Shown here piece after piece: positions 1-8,044 of a stretch of DNA of 38,158 bases. The DNA is taken from positions 1 through 38,158 of the forward strand of contig JAUUZY010000008.1 in NCBI GenBank assembly GCA_030592015.1. Reading direction: 5' to 3'. Position 1 is the first letter of the stretch; each line of letters starts with the position of its first letter. Made by a program: the position numbers and the translations under genes. This DNA is from Candidatus Peregrinibacteria bacterium (GTDB lineage Bacteria; Patescibacteriota; Gracilibacteria; UBA1369; LOWO2-01-FULL-3). The notes below the pieces were generated by a model. The model searched no databases. It was not told the origin of the DNA and saw nothing but the letters and a program-made list of their open reading frames with translations.

Positions 1-926
1 CCCAATGCCTGAGTTGATGAATCTTCTTCATAGGCGGCTCCTGCATATGCTTTCGCTTCGTTTACGTGACTCACCAGTGATTCTGCATTTAACTCAAGCC
101 CAGCTTGATAAGCGTAACAAAGCTCTCTAAAACCCCTGGCTATTTTATTGGCTGCTCTTACTATCGCTTCATTTGGTGACATGTTTAAGGCCTGTTCAGT
201 GTAAAATACTGCACTATTTGCGCTTTCAATTGCAGCCCCTATGTTGTCTTCGTTTAGTTTCACAAGTACTTCTACAAGTTCAGACTCAGCTACACTAAGC
301 ATTTTTTGTGTATCTCCTCCGTATTCTACTATAAGCAATTTGTATATAATTTCTGAAGTTTCTCCACGGGTTAAAGTTTTTCCGGGCTCCAGTCTATTGT
401 CTATTGTTGGGTAAATAATTCCGATTGTTTTTGCATAACTCATATGTGCGATAAACCAATCAGATGTGGTGACATCCGATGCAACGTTTTCTGTTAGCCC
501 CTGGTGTTTTGAAATATCTGTGTCGAAAGCTTGAAGTAGCATTTTCACAAACTCCGCCTTGTTTACCTGTCTGCCAGGTGCAAATGTTCCATCCGCATTA
601 CCGTCTACTATTCCTTGCAACTTTGCTTTTACCACGAATCTTGCAAACCAGGCGTCTAGTGAGACATCAGGGAACCCAGTTGAATCAGTTATTTCTGGAG
701 ATTCAATCTCTGCGCTATTTAGAATCATTTTTAATGCTTCAGCTCTATTTACAGGTGATTCCGGCTTGAATGTTCCGTCTGAATAACCATTTACTATTTC
801 CAGATTTTTCAATGACTCTATTGCCGCATAGTATTGGTGATCTTCTGGTACATCATTAAAGCTTGCTGCAAATGTTACAGGCGAAAGTAATGAAATTACC
901 AAAGCTAGGATAATTAACTTTTTCAT
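1..926 (-). CDS. SLH-domain surface protein (C-terminus cut by window edge)
   Basis: I translated this reading frame directly; it runs off the left edge of the window after about 308 residues. It begins MKKLIILALVISLLSPVTFA, a signal peptide ending in an AxA-like site. Three SLH units follow at roughly residues 22-75, 85-140 and 150-205, with typical motifs such as NGYSDGTFKP followed by NRAEALKMI, then DGNADGTFAP. After about residue 205 the chain changes to an alanine-rich, predicted helical segment of unknown function. SLH domains bind cell-wall-linked polymers and anchor exported proteins on the surface. It is the last gene of a same-strand block of secreted proteins, 77 bases after the previous stop. 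No Shine-Dalgarno motif precedes the ATG. The family call is secure; the function of the helical part is unknown. Confidence 0.85.
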   Translation of the reverse strand, partial: MKKLIILALVISLLSPVTFAASFNDVPEDHQYYAAIESLKNLEIVNGYSDGTFKPESPVNRAEALKMILNSAEIESPEITDSTGFPDVSLDAWFARFVVKAKLQGIVDGNADGTFAPGRQVNKAEFVKMLLQAFDTDISKHQGLTENVASDVTTSDWFIAHMSYAKTIGIIYPTIDNRLEPGKTLTRGETSEIIYKLLIVEYGGDTQKMLSVAESELVEVLVKLNEDNIGAAIESANSAVFYTEQALNMSPNEAIVRAANKIARGFRELCYAYQAGLELNAESLVSHVNEAKAYAGAAYEEDSSTQAL

Positions 927-938
927 AGTTGAGTTTTT

Positions 939-965
939 TAATATCATAATATGTTTATGATATTA
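939..965. repeat. Perfect 11-bp inverted repeat in the leader of the SLH gene
   Basis: TAATATCATAA at 939-949 and TTATGATATTA at 955-965 are exact reverse complements around a 5-base loop. No T-run follows on the minus strand, so it is not a typical terminator. It sits 13 bases upstream of the start codon at 926 and overlaps a possible -10 element, so it may be an operator or a leader hairpin. Confidence 0.5.
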
Positions 966-1003
966 TCTTGGGTTTTGCCTAAAAAGTCTAGCAGTATTAC
1001 TTT

Positions 1004-2617
1004 TTACTCATGGCGCCATCGATAATATAGGTTTATCGAAAACTCACGAAGGTCCTTGTTGCAGTTGTTATCTAATCCAAATATATAATATTGATCTCCG
1101 TTAAGATCAACGTTAAGGCTGTTGGAATTATATACTTCACCGGTTAGCCCTGCCGCTACTGTTGTCTCCAGTGAATAATTATTATCATCACTATTACTTC
1201 CTGTGGACCATACTTCTATGTCAAATGAGCCAGCAAGACACAAGTCACTGTCCATTGAGAAGCCATAGCCTGTTATAGTTGCCGGATATGGCAAATACAA
1301 TCCCATTTGTGGCACATCACCACCCAACCCTATTCTGTCCCCCATTGATATTCCACAATCCTCGTTATCTCCAAGGTCATCTCCTTTTGAACATAGATTA
1401 GGCTGGGCTCCTTGCTCGGAAAGGTCCCCAATCGATAGCCATTTACTTCTACCGTTACTTGTGTCGCATGAATAATTAATTCCTGTTTCGGTGTCCATCC
1501 ACTGCATTCCGGTGATTAGACTATTACATATAAGAGGGGGGACGGTTCCCTGATAAGTCCTTAAGGCTATCTCTTCATAATATGTAGAGAAAGCCTCCTC
1601 AGAATCGTCCCATCCGAATTGTTGGTATGTCCCCTCATCATCATCAAAGTTTATAATGATATCTGAGGCACTGTTGTTCCCTAGCTCGACCAATTCACCC
1701 GAGCCCTCAACATTCAGATTCCCAATTATATCCACCAAAGGGGATGTGATTTCTAGTTCCGTATCGGCATCTATATCCATTTGCCCGTCGACCGATGAAT
1801 TTATGGCGAGCTGAACATCCCTAAATTGAATGCTGTTTGCTCCGTCCATTAACATATCATCAGAGAAATGGAAGAAAGTTCCGTCATGTCTCAAATACTG
1901 TCCGATCGTTGTTCCAAAAATTAAATCTACGTTGCCTCCCGTGTCGTCCATATCTAATGTGAAAGTGTTTTGTATTGTTCCATAGTCAGTGTTTTGAGTA
2001 TGTGATCCTGATCCTTCTACTTGTACCCATGTAGCAGCTCCAGCCGCCCCTGTAGATGTACAGTGTTGGAGCTGCAAGTCTGTTGTGTCATAAATAATTT
2101 CACCTACTGTCGTACAAGCTGCGTTTGTAGCAGGATCCGAATCCTGACGAATTATCAAAGAATCCGATCCGGAGAAATCTACTGTCCCCGTTGATGTAAT
2201 CCCTGTGGAATCCAGGGTTCCATTTAGATCCAATAGTGGCGTAGTCACCTCTATTTTTACATCAGCATCTATATCCATTTGTCCATCAATTGATGAATTT
2301 ATAGCGATATCGCTATCTCTGAACTGAATGCTGTTTGAGTTATCCATTAACAAGTCATCTGAAAGATGAAAAAGTGAACCGTCATGCCTCAAATATTCTG
2401 AAATTGCGTTCCCGAATACCAAGTCTACATTTCCCCCTGAGCTATCTTGATCCAAGATCAAAGAGTTTGCATTACTACCTGCTTCTTCATTACTGAATAT
2501 TTCTATTTCAGCGGCAGAGGCGGAAGTAATGCCCAGTAGCAATATTGCTATGAGCATTACTAAACATATGCTTTTTGTAGCACTTTTTTTGACGCTTTTT
2601 TTGGCGATTTTTTTCAT
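1004..2617 (-). CDS. Secreted tail-fibre-like repeat protein, paralogue 1
   Basis: This is a 537-residue exported protein whose signal peptide ends near SASA (residues 1-36). Two copies of an ~82-residue module follow at about residues 52-133 and 218-299. Each copy has GGNVDLVFG, YLRHDG, FSDD, QFRD, AINSS.DGQMDIDAD and LDLNG-type motifs. Between them, at 161-197, lies a two-cysteine module (DPATNAACTTVGEIIYDTTD ending in LQLQHC and GAATW). A divergent two-cysteine module of the same kind lies at 364-393 (CNSLITGMQWMDTETGINYSC). The C-terminal ~130 residues are unique to this copy and cysteine-rich, and may be a beta-sandwich tip. The repeat style resembles phage tail fibres and surface proteins of Patescibacteria. 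The specific function is unknown; adhesion is inference. It lies 25 bases after the previous paralogue's stop. Confidence 0.8.
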   Translation of the reverse strand: MKKIAKKSVKKSATKSICLVMLIAILLLGITSASAAEIEIFSNEEAGSNANSLILDQDSSGGNVDLVFGNAISEYLRHDGSLFHLSDDLLMDNSNSIQFRDSDIAINSSIDGQMDIDADVKIEVTTPLLDLNGTLDSTGITSTGTVDFSGSDSLIIRQDSDPATNAACTTVGEIIYDTTDLQLQHCTSTGAAGAATWVQVEGSGSHTQNTDYGTIQNTFTLDMDDTGGNVDLIFGTTIGQYLRHDGTFFHFSDDMLMDGANSIQFRDVQLAINSSVDGQMDIDADTELEITSPLVDIIGNLNVEGSGELVELGNNSASDIIINFDDDEGTYQQFGWDDSEEAFSTYYEEIALRTYQGTVPPLICNSLITGMQWMDTETGINYSCDTSNGRSKWLSIGDLSEQGAQPNLCSKGDDLGDNEDCGISMGDRIGLGGDVPQMGLYLPYPATITGYGFSMDSDLCLAGSFDIEVWSTGSNSDDNNYSLETTVAAGLTGEVYNSNSLNVDLNGDQYYIFGLDNNCNKDLREFSINLYYRWRHE

Positions 2618-2642
2618 CTTTTTGAAACTTGTTTTTTATCTA

Positions 2643-4292
2643 TTATCTTCCTGTATAGGTAAGTACTAATTCACCCATGTATGGTGACTGAGCAGTTACT
2701 CCAGCCTTTGATGCGTATCCTTTGATTGTAATATAGATGTATTCTCCGGCAGCAGGATCAAAAGTTCCACCGTCAAATTCATCGTTATGTTCAGTCCATG
2801 CAACATTGAATAAGGTCTGTCCATCAACTGCAGTGAAGGCATCATCACCATCGTTATCCTCTACCAAAATATCCATTTTACTATCGGTAGCATCTACCCC
2901 AGTATTTTTGTAGAAGAAGCTTAGGTCATTTGTCGTAGTACTAAAGTCTACGAAATCTTCAGGTAGTTTTACCTTTATCTTTACATCCAAATCCTGAAGA
3001 GTTACCTGTTTTGATGTCGCTACATAGTACTGATGTGGATTTGCTCCAGACTCACTATCTGAATATAGGTTAGCTAAATTACTACTACCATCGGTTAGGA
3101 CAGTCATATCATTCATGTTTACAAACATTTTCTTAGTCCTTGGTGCCATTTTTGCAAAATCAATGTTTGCACCTACTTTAATGTCCGCATTTTCAATGTT
3201 TGTAATGGTGTTTCCTATTCCATCGGCATCGAAACTGAATCCAGTCATTGAACCTGTGGCTGTAATATCCCAGTCTGATGTTTCAAGTGCGAGTGTATCG
3301 CCATTTGTTCCGATAGTAGAGTTACCATTGAAATCAAGAGCTGTAGTACTCAATGAAGTTCCGTTGATTGTTCCACTAACATCCAAGTCTCCATTCAAGT
3401 CTACCAATGGTGCTGTTAGTTCTAACTCAACGTCGGCATCAAGATCCATTTGTCCATCAACTGATGAATTAATACTAAGAGCAGAGTCTCTGAATTGAAG
3501 TGTATTTGCACCGCTCATCAAGACGTCATCTGAAAAACTGAAGAGAGTTCCATCATGTCTGATGTACTGGTTTACACTTGCTCCGAAGATCAAATCTACA
3601 TTTCCAGTTGTATCATCTGAATCCAGAGTGAAGGTATTACTTGTTGTTCCTGTATCAGTATTCTGAGTATGTCCTGACGCTCCTGCGCTGTCTACATCAG
3701 CCCATGTAGCTGCTCCTGCCGCTCCTGTAGCGGTACAATGTTGCAGCCTTAGATCTGTGGTGTCATAGATAAGTTCACCTACAGATGTACAAGCTGCATT
3801 TGTTGCAGGATCTACATCCTCACGGATGTTGAATGCTCCAGCTCCAGAAAAATCAACCGTACCAGTTGATATAAGACCTGTGGAATCTAATGTTCCATTC
3901 AAATCCAACAACGGTGTCACGATTTGCACCTCAGTGTCTGCAATAATATCCAATTGTCCATCGACTGACGAATTAATCGCAGTTTGACTGTCATTGAATT
4001 GAATGGTGTTTGTACCATCCATCAAGAGATCATCTGAGAAATGGAACAAGGTCCCGTCGTGCCTTAGATAGGCTCCGACTGCATCTCCGAATATCAAATC
4101 CACATTTCCACCTGTGTCATCGTAATCCAGAGTCATAGTGTTCGCATTTTCATCCAGCGCTTCATTGCTGAAAATGAGAACTTCAGCCGCTTGGACTGAC
4201 ATTGCTTGGGCGAAAAGCAATGTTGCTGACAGCAGTGCGATGACTGTCATCCGCAAAAGTCTTCCGACTTTTTGTTTTTGTTTTGTAATCAT
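2643..4292 (-). CDS. Secreted tail-fibre-like repeat protein, paralogue 2
   Basis: This is a 549-residue exported protein with a signal peptide of about 36 residues ending near VQAA. It has the same module order as the neighbouring paralogue: repeat module at 52-133, two-cysteine module at 161-197 and second repeat module at about 221-302. A linker with the phrase NTITNIENADIKVGANIDFA (about 361-380) follows, a pattern I associate with phage tail fibres. The last ~160 residues form a domain shared with paralogue 3 (LQDLDVKIKVKLPEDFVDF and a final LTYTGR) but absent from paralogue 1. A TATAAT-like element lies about 22 bases upstream of the ATG (minus strand, 4314-4319), so it may have its own promoter. 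No Shine-Dalgarno motif is visible. A surface-exposed binding role is inferred. Confidence 0.8.
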   Translation of the reverse strand: MITKQKQKVGRLLRMTVIALLSATLLFAQAMSVQAAEVLIFSNEALDENANTMTLDYDDTGGNVDLIFGDAVGAYLRHDGTLFHFSDDLLMDGTNTIQFNDSQTAINSSVDGQLDIIADTEVQIVTPLLDLNGTLDSTGLISTGTVDFSGAGAFNIREDVDPATNAACTSVGELIYDTTDLRLQHCTATGAAGAATWADVDSAGASGHTQNTDTGTTSNTFTLDSDDTTGNVDLIFGASVNQYIRHDGTLFSFSDDVLMSGANTLQFRDSALSINSSVDGQMDLDADVELELTAPLVDLNGDLDVSGTINGTSLSTTALDFNGNSTIGTNGDTLALETSDWDITATGSMTGFSFDADGIGNTITNIENADIKVGANIDFAKMAPRTKKMFVNMNDMTVLTDGSSNLANLYSDSESGANPHQYYVATSKQVTLQDLDVKIKVKLPEDFVDFSTTTNDLSFFYKNTGVDATDSKMDILVEDNDGDDAFTAVDGQTLFNVAWTEHNDEFDGGTFDPAAGEYIYITIKGYASKAGVTAQSPYMGELVLTYTGR

Positions 4293-4313
4293 ATTATTTT
4301 GTTAATGATTGTT

Positions 4314-4319
4314 ATTATA
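4314..4319 (-). promoter_or_regulatory. Candidate -10 element for paralogue 2
   Basis: TATAAT on the minus strand within an AT-rich 118-base gap; transcription from it would give a leader of about 14 bases. The -35 region is poor, so this is a weak candidate. Confidence 0.35.
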
Positions 4320-4410
4320 TATATATTAAGTTTTATCTTTGCTTTTAGCCATATAATTTCATTTATCCATACGATTGTTTGTTAATTAGTATTTTCATAT
4401 ATCAATAATG

Positions 4411-6186
4411 TTATTTACCTATGTAATTAAGTTGTATCTCCGCAATGCTTACCTTGTTGTTTGATTTTGCTTGTGAGTTTAGCCTGATCACTATGAAATC
4501 GCCTGCCGTAAATGTCGGCGCGCCTCCAAATGTGACACCTTTTTGAATCCATATATCTGCTACTGCACTTATCAAATCTGTGGCTCCTACTAGGGTTACT
4601 GCGCTATTTGTTGTGTCTGTCATACTAATGTCCACCTGGTTGTCGGCAATGTTCGTCGTTAGTGTTCTCAAATAAATCTGTATAGGCGTTGCCTGGAAAC
4701 TTACAAAGTCATCCGGAATTTTTACAGCTATGTAGATATCCAGATCTTGTAGCGTGGACTTCTTTGATGACAACACGAAATACTGATGATCATTCGTCGT
4801 GTCGTAACCCTGATGGATGGTTGCATTATTATCAGTGCCGTCCTCGGATATTGTCATTCCGTCGTATTCAGGGAATATCAACAAGGTCTTGTTCCTGTCT
4901 TTCAGTGACGAAATATCAATGTCCTGAATGGTATTGTCGTCCCCGTCGATAGTTTTGTTTGTGAGTGTTTGGGTGTCATCTGTTCCTGCTATATTTGTAA
5001 TTCCATTTACCGTTCCACTCACGTCCAGATCTCCATTCAAATCAACAGTCGGCGCTGTAATTTCCACCTCAACGTCGGCGTCTATATCCAACTGTCCATC
5101 AACCGATGAGTTAATTACAGTTGCACTGTCATTGAATTGAACACTACTTGTGCCATCCATCAAGACGTCATCTGAAAATTGGAAAATAGATCCATCGTGT
5201 CTCAAATATTCACCAACAGCTGTTCCAAAAATCATATCTACGTTTCCTCCTGTATCATCTGTATCCAGCGTGAATGCATTACTGTTTGTTCCTGTATCAG
5301 TGTTTTGTGTATGTCCTCCTCCACCTGCACTGTCTACATCCGCCCATGTGGCTGCACCTGCTGCTCCTGTGGCTGTACAATGTTGTAGCTTTAGGTCAGT
5401 GGTATCATAGATAAGTTCACCCACGGTTGCGCAGGCTGAGTTGCTGGCCGGGTCTGAATCTTCCCTAATCCTTGTACCAGTTGTGCCAGACATATTTACG
5501 AGCCCCGTGGCCGTTATTCCGTTAACTGTCAGGTCACCGCTTATGTTTACATCGTCGTTGAAGTTGAAGTAGCTGTTGTCGTAATCGTATTCCAACACTT
5601 TGCCGAGAGTGCTACCAAATGTTATTTGAATTGCCCCTGTGGCGTTTCCTTCTACGGTATTGTCCCTGTCGATTATGAAATTTTCCTCGTAACTTGCGCT
5701 GGCAACGTCCGCATTGTTTGCATATGGAAGTGATCCGATTGTCTTTCTATCAGTACCATCTACTCCGTCATCACCTGTGGGATCCATTAGCTGGTAGGTG
5801 GTGTCAGCGCCTCCTGTTACCTTGATTTCAACCTGCAGGAATTTGTGGATTGCAAAATCTACTATGCTTGGAAGTGCTGTAATCGATCCCAGTTTTATGG
5901 AGAAAGTTCCATTGTTGTTTGGTGTGATTGTCTGAACTTCCTGCCATCCTCCGTATGTGGCGGCTCCTACATTTAGGGTGCCGGCTGCTATATCTGTTCC
6001 TATTTTGTCGTTGCTTGACCATAGTGAGAAACGGAATGTGTGTGAGCTTATAATTGGATTTCCCGTACTGTCTAAAAGTCGTCCCTCATATATGAAATTG
6101 CCAGGCACTGCTGCTACTGTACTCTGCAGAGGTAGCATTAGAGCAATCATTGCAATTATCACTAATTTTGAGACTATTCTTTTCAT
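4411..6186 (-). CDS. Secreted tail-fibre-like repeat protein, paralogue 3, with extra N-terminal domain
   Basis: This is a 591-residue exported protein with a signal peptide of about 25 residues. Residues ~27-165 form a domain absent from the two other paralogues (GNFIYEGRLLDSTGNPI, then HTFRFSLWSS). Next come a degenerate module, the two-cysteine module (ACATVGELIYDTTDLKLQHC) and one complete repeat module (GGNVDMIFG, EYLRHDG, FSDDVLMDG, VINSSVDGQLDIDAD). The linker DTQTLTNKTIDGDDNTIQDI is a phrase typical of phage tail fibres. The C-terminal ~150 residues match the tip of paralogue 2 (LQDLDIYIAVKIPDDF, final LNYIGK). The ATG lies one base after the stop of the upstream stalk protein, so translational coupling is likely. 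Its function is unknown; a fibre or adhesin is the best inference. Confidence 0.8.
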   Translation of the reverse strand: MKRIVSKLVIIAMIALMLPLQSTVAAVPGNFIYEGRLLDSTGNPIISSHTFRFSLWSSNDKIGTDIAAGTLNVGAATYGGWQEVQTITPNNNGTFSIKLGSITALPSIVDFAIHKFLQVEIKVTGGADTTYQLMDPTGDDGVDGTDRKTIGSLPYANNADVASASYEENFIIDRDNTVEGNATGAIQITFGSTLGKVLEYDYDNSYFNFNDDVNISGDLTVNGITATGLVNMSGTTGTRIREDSDPASNSACATVGELIYDTTDLKLQHCTATGAAGAATWADVDSAGGGGHTQNTDTGTNSNAFTLDTDDTGGNVDMIFGTAVGEYLRHDGSIFQFSDDVLMDGTSSVQFNDSATVINSSVDGQLDIDADVEVEITAPTVDLNGDLDVSGTVNGITNIAGTDDTQTLTNKTIDGDDNTIQDIDISSLKDRNKTLLIFPEYDGMTISEDGTDNNATIHQGYDTTNDHQYFVLSSKKSTLQDLDIYIAVKIPDDFVSFQATPIQIYLRTLTTNIADNQVDISMTDTTNSAVTLVGATDLISAVADIWIQKGVTFGGAPTFTAGDFIVIRLNSQAKSNNKVSIAEIQLNYIGK

Positions 6187-6187
6187 T

Positions 6188-7555
6188 TTATTTTCGTTTT
6201 CTGTACGTTAGGAATGTGATTAGTATCAGTAGAATGAATGCTGCTAAAGGCAGACATTTGTTTATGATTAATGAATCTCCACACAGGCAAATTCTTTGAA
6301 AGAATGTTTTACATTGATCTAATTTTTTGCTTAGATCAGCCTTTTCCCTCTCAAGATCTTTTGCTTCTATAAGTTTAAACTTATAGATTATGTCCCTTGA
6401 GACCACGAGGTCCGGATATGTTTGAACTATGTAAACAGTATGGTCTCCCAATTCCAACTCATCAGGAATTGCTATTTCGAAGTAGCCCTCATTATTGGCT
6501 TTCCTTTCAATTATGTGGATTTTTTCAGCTTGGAAGTATGTGTATATTGTTGAAGAAGGCACGGTATATCCCGTTATTGTTTGCCCTTCTATCTTCTCGA
6601 TATCCCCAAGATCAATTATCTCTGTAAAATTTACTTTAGGATTTTCTATCACTCCGAAATTTTCTATATCAATTTCCGGATAGCGTTTATCCAGTATTTC
6701 CAATATGTATTCTTCGAATTCCCCATCCTCAGGATCTCTAACATCTATCAGGTAATTCCCTATTTCAAGGTCTATTTCTGTTTCATAAATAAAATTTCCT
6801 TCAATGTCTGTAGTCAGTTCTTTTTGAATCAAAACATCCCCTCCTTCGTTTCGTATAGTAATTATGTAATTTTTCTCATGGTCCATTTTATCAACAAAGA
6901 GTGGAGTTATGTCCACTGTTGATATGGTTTCCCTTTTTTTGTATTCCTCGAAATGGTAATTATATTTTCCGATTTTTGGTGGAATGTATGGTAGTGGCTC
7001 AGCTTTTGGCTGAGGTGGTGGTTCTTCCGGACCTCCCGTCCCGTCCGATGGTATTTCCGGTTCCGGTTCTGGTTCAAGTTCAGGTTCTTGTGGTTCGGGT
7101 TCAGGTTCTTCCTGTGTTAGCAATAACCCCGTTCCACCACCACCACCTCCTCCTCCTCCTCCTACGAAAGAACATCCAAGAATGCTTAAAGTAGAGCAGT
7201 CTGAGCTACATACCAAAGTTCCCGAATTGAATCCAAACGTAGAACAACTTTGCCCTTTGAAATCATTTCCGTCACATGTCTCTGTTGTTTGTGCGGTTCC
7301 ATCACCACAAAGTGGGATATTGTTTATCGTTGTAATCTGAAAACTGGTCGAATTTGAGTTGGTTTCTATTGCAGTTAAGCCACTTTGTAGCTCAAAATTG
7401 TTCGAACTGTACTGCTCTGATCCGGTGGAAATAGTGTCAAAATCCAGAACAAAGTCACTACTTACCGCAGCGGCAAGCGCAGAAGCACTGCTCGCCACCC
7501 CTATCATTAGGGCCAAAATTACTAAACTTAAATGTCTTTTTATTTTTATTTTCAT
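6188..7555 (-). CDS. Membrane-anchored surface protein with Cys-rich motif, poly-Gly and Glu-Pro linkers
   Basis: This is a 455-residue protein with a signal peptide at ~1-30. Residues ~83-128 form a six-cysteine motif (CGDGTAQTTETCDGNDFKGQ ... CSTFGF ... LVCSSDC ... GC) of the kind common in secreted proteins of several phyla. An uninterrupted run of ten glycines (132-141) and an acidic Glu-Pro stretch (~149-168) form a rigid or extended linker. Two beta-rich, Ig-like or carboxypeptidase-regulatory-like segments follow (~200-400; DVRDPEDG and DHTVYIVQTYPD). One C-terminal membrane helix (~434-450) ends in RKRK. The layout is a stalk that presents an N-terminal domain outside the membrane. 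It is the first gene of the block, directly behind a good promoter, and its stop lies one base before the next ATG. The specific role is unknown. Confidence 0.75.
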   Translation of the reverse strand: MKIKIKRHLSLVILALMIGVASSASALAAAVSSDFVLDFDTISTGSEQYSSNNFELQSGLTAIETNSNSTSFQITTINNIPLCGDGTAQTTETCDGNDFKGQSCSTFGFNSGTLVCSSDCSTLSILGCSFVGGGGGGGGGGTGLLLTQEEPEPEPQEPELEPEPEPEIPSDGTGGPEEPPPQPKAEPLPYIPPKIGKYNYHFEEYKKRETISTVDITPLFVDKMDHEKNYIITIRNEGGDVLIQKELTTDIEGNFIYETEIDLEIGNYLIDVRDPEDGEFEEYILEILDKRYPEIDIENFGVIENPKVNFTEIIDLGDIEKIEGQTITGYTVPSSTIYTYFQAEKIHIIERKANNEGYFEIAIPDELELGDHTVYIVQTYPDLVVSRDIIYKFKLIEAKDLEREKADLSKKLDQCKTFFQRICLCGDSLIINKCLPLAAFILLILITFLTYRKRK

Positions 7556-7573
7556 AGTTTTACTTATCCGAGT

Positions 7574-7602
7574 ATTTTACCATAAACTAGCCATTTTTTC
7601 AA
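7574..7602 (-). promoter_or_regulatory. Promoter of the secreted-protein block
   Basis: On the minus strand TTGAAA (7597-7602) is separated by 17 bases from TAAAAT (7574-7579), preceded by an extended TGG. The predicted start of transcription is near 7567, giving a leader of only about 12 bases before the ATG at 7555 and no room for a normal ribosome-binding site. Confidence 0.65.
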
Positions 7603-7666
7603 GCCTAATAAGCTGTTTGTGACGAATATCACTGAGCAATTTTTGAAAATCGTTTATAAAGTTTCT

Positions 7667-8032
7667 ATGAAGTTAAAAAATATAGTAAAAACAGCCGGAA
7701 TTCCCGTCTTGATTAGTTCCCTTTGCTGTCTGGGGCCACTAATATTAGTAGTTTTTGGCCTTGGAACTGTCAGTTTTGCCGCTTCTTTAAGCGATACTTT
7801 GTATGGTCAGTACCGTTGGGGCTTCAGAATTGTGGGATTATTGCTTTTGGGAGGGAGTTTGTTCATTTATTTCAGAAAAAGGGGGATTTGCACCTTAGAT
7901 AAGGCAAAAAAGAGGAAAAATGAGGTAATTAATACGATTTTAATAGTATTAATTGCTGGAATAGTGGCTTATATACTGTGGTTGTATGTAATTGTGCACT
8001 ATTTGGGAGTCTGGTTTGGAGTTTGGGCCTAA
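7667..8032 (+). CDS. Small MerT-like membrane protein
   Basis: The product has 121 residues from the ATG at 7667; an in-frame GTG at 7619 would add 16 residues but no hydrophobic segment. The first membrane segment carries a vicinal cysteine pair (SSLCCLGPLILVVFGLG), like the first helix of mercuric transporter MerT. Two further hydrophobic segments follow (GFRIVGLLLLGGSLFIYF and NTILIVLIAGIVAYILWLYV). A third cysteine occurs in the loop RGICTL. No merA, merP or merR neighbour is present, so mercury transport is not supported by context. Related CC-motif proteins could handle other thiophilic metals. It stands alone between divergent and convergent genes. Confidence 0.5.
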   Translation: MKLKNIVKTAGIPVLISSLCCLGPLILVVFGLGTVSFAASLSDTLYGQYRWGFRIVGLLLLGGSLFIYFRKRGICTLDKAKKRKNEVINTILIVLIAGIVAYILWLYVIVHYLGVWFGVWA

Positions 8033-8044
8033 ATTTTGGAAGTT

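Larger units (their letters stand above)
1721..5280 (-). repeat. Repeated ~245-bp coding module shared by three tail-fibre-like genes
   Basis: Recognisable copies lie at about 1721-1966, 2219-2464, 3387-3632, 3894-4139 and 5025-5280. All are in frame on the minus strand and encode the LRHDG/FSDD/INSS.DGQ.D.DAD module. The two-cysteine module also recurs, near 2020-2140, 3700-3820 and 5345-5460, with high nucleotide similarity in the segment encoding GAAGAATW. The amino-acid and DNA similarity suggests duplication with possible recombination between genes. Confidence 0.75.

Noticed and set aside
479-786. Plus-strand frames near the left edge
   Set aside because: The minus strand encodes a clear SLH protein across this stretch.
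1004-6186. Prophage remnant
   Set aside because: Tail-fibre-like motifs are present, but each protein has a signal peptide and there is no integrase, capsid, terminase, tail or lysis gene.
1004-6186. CRISPR-like array
   Set aside because: The repeats are long, in-frame protein modules with no short, regularly spaced direct repeats.
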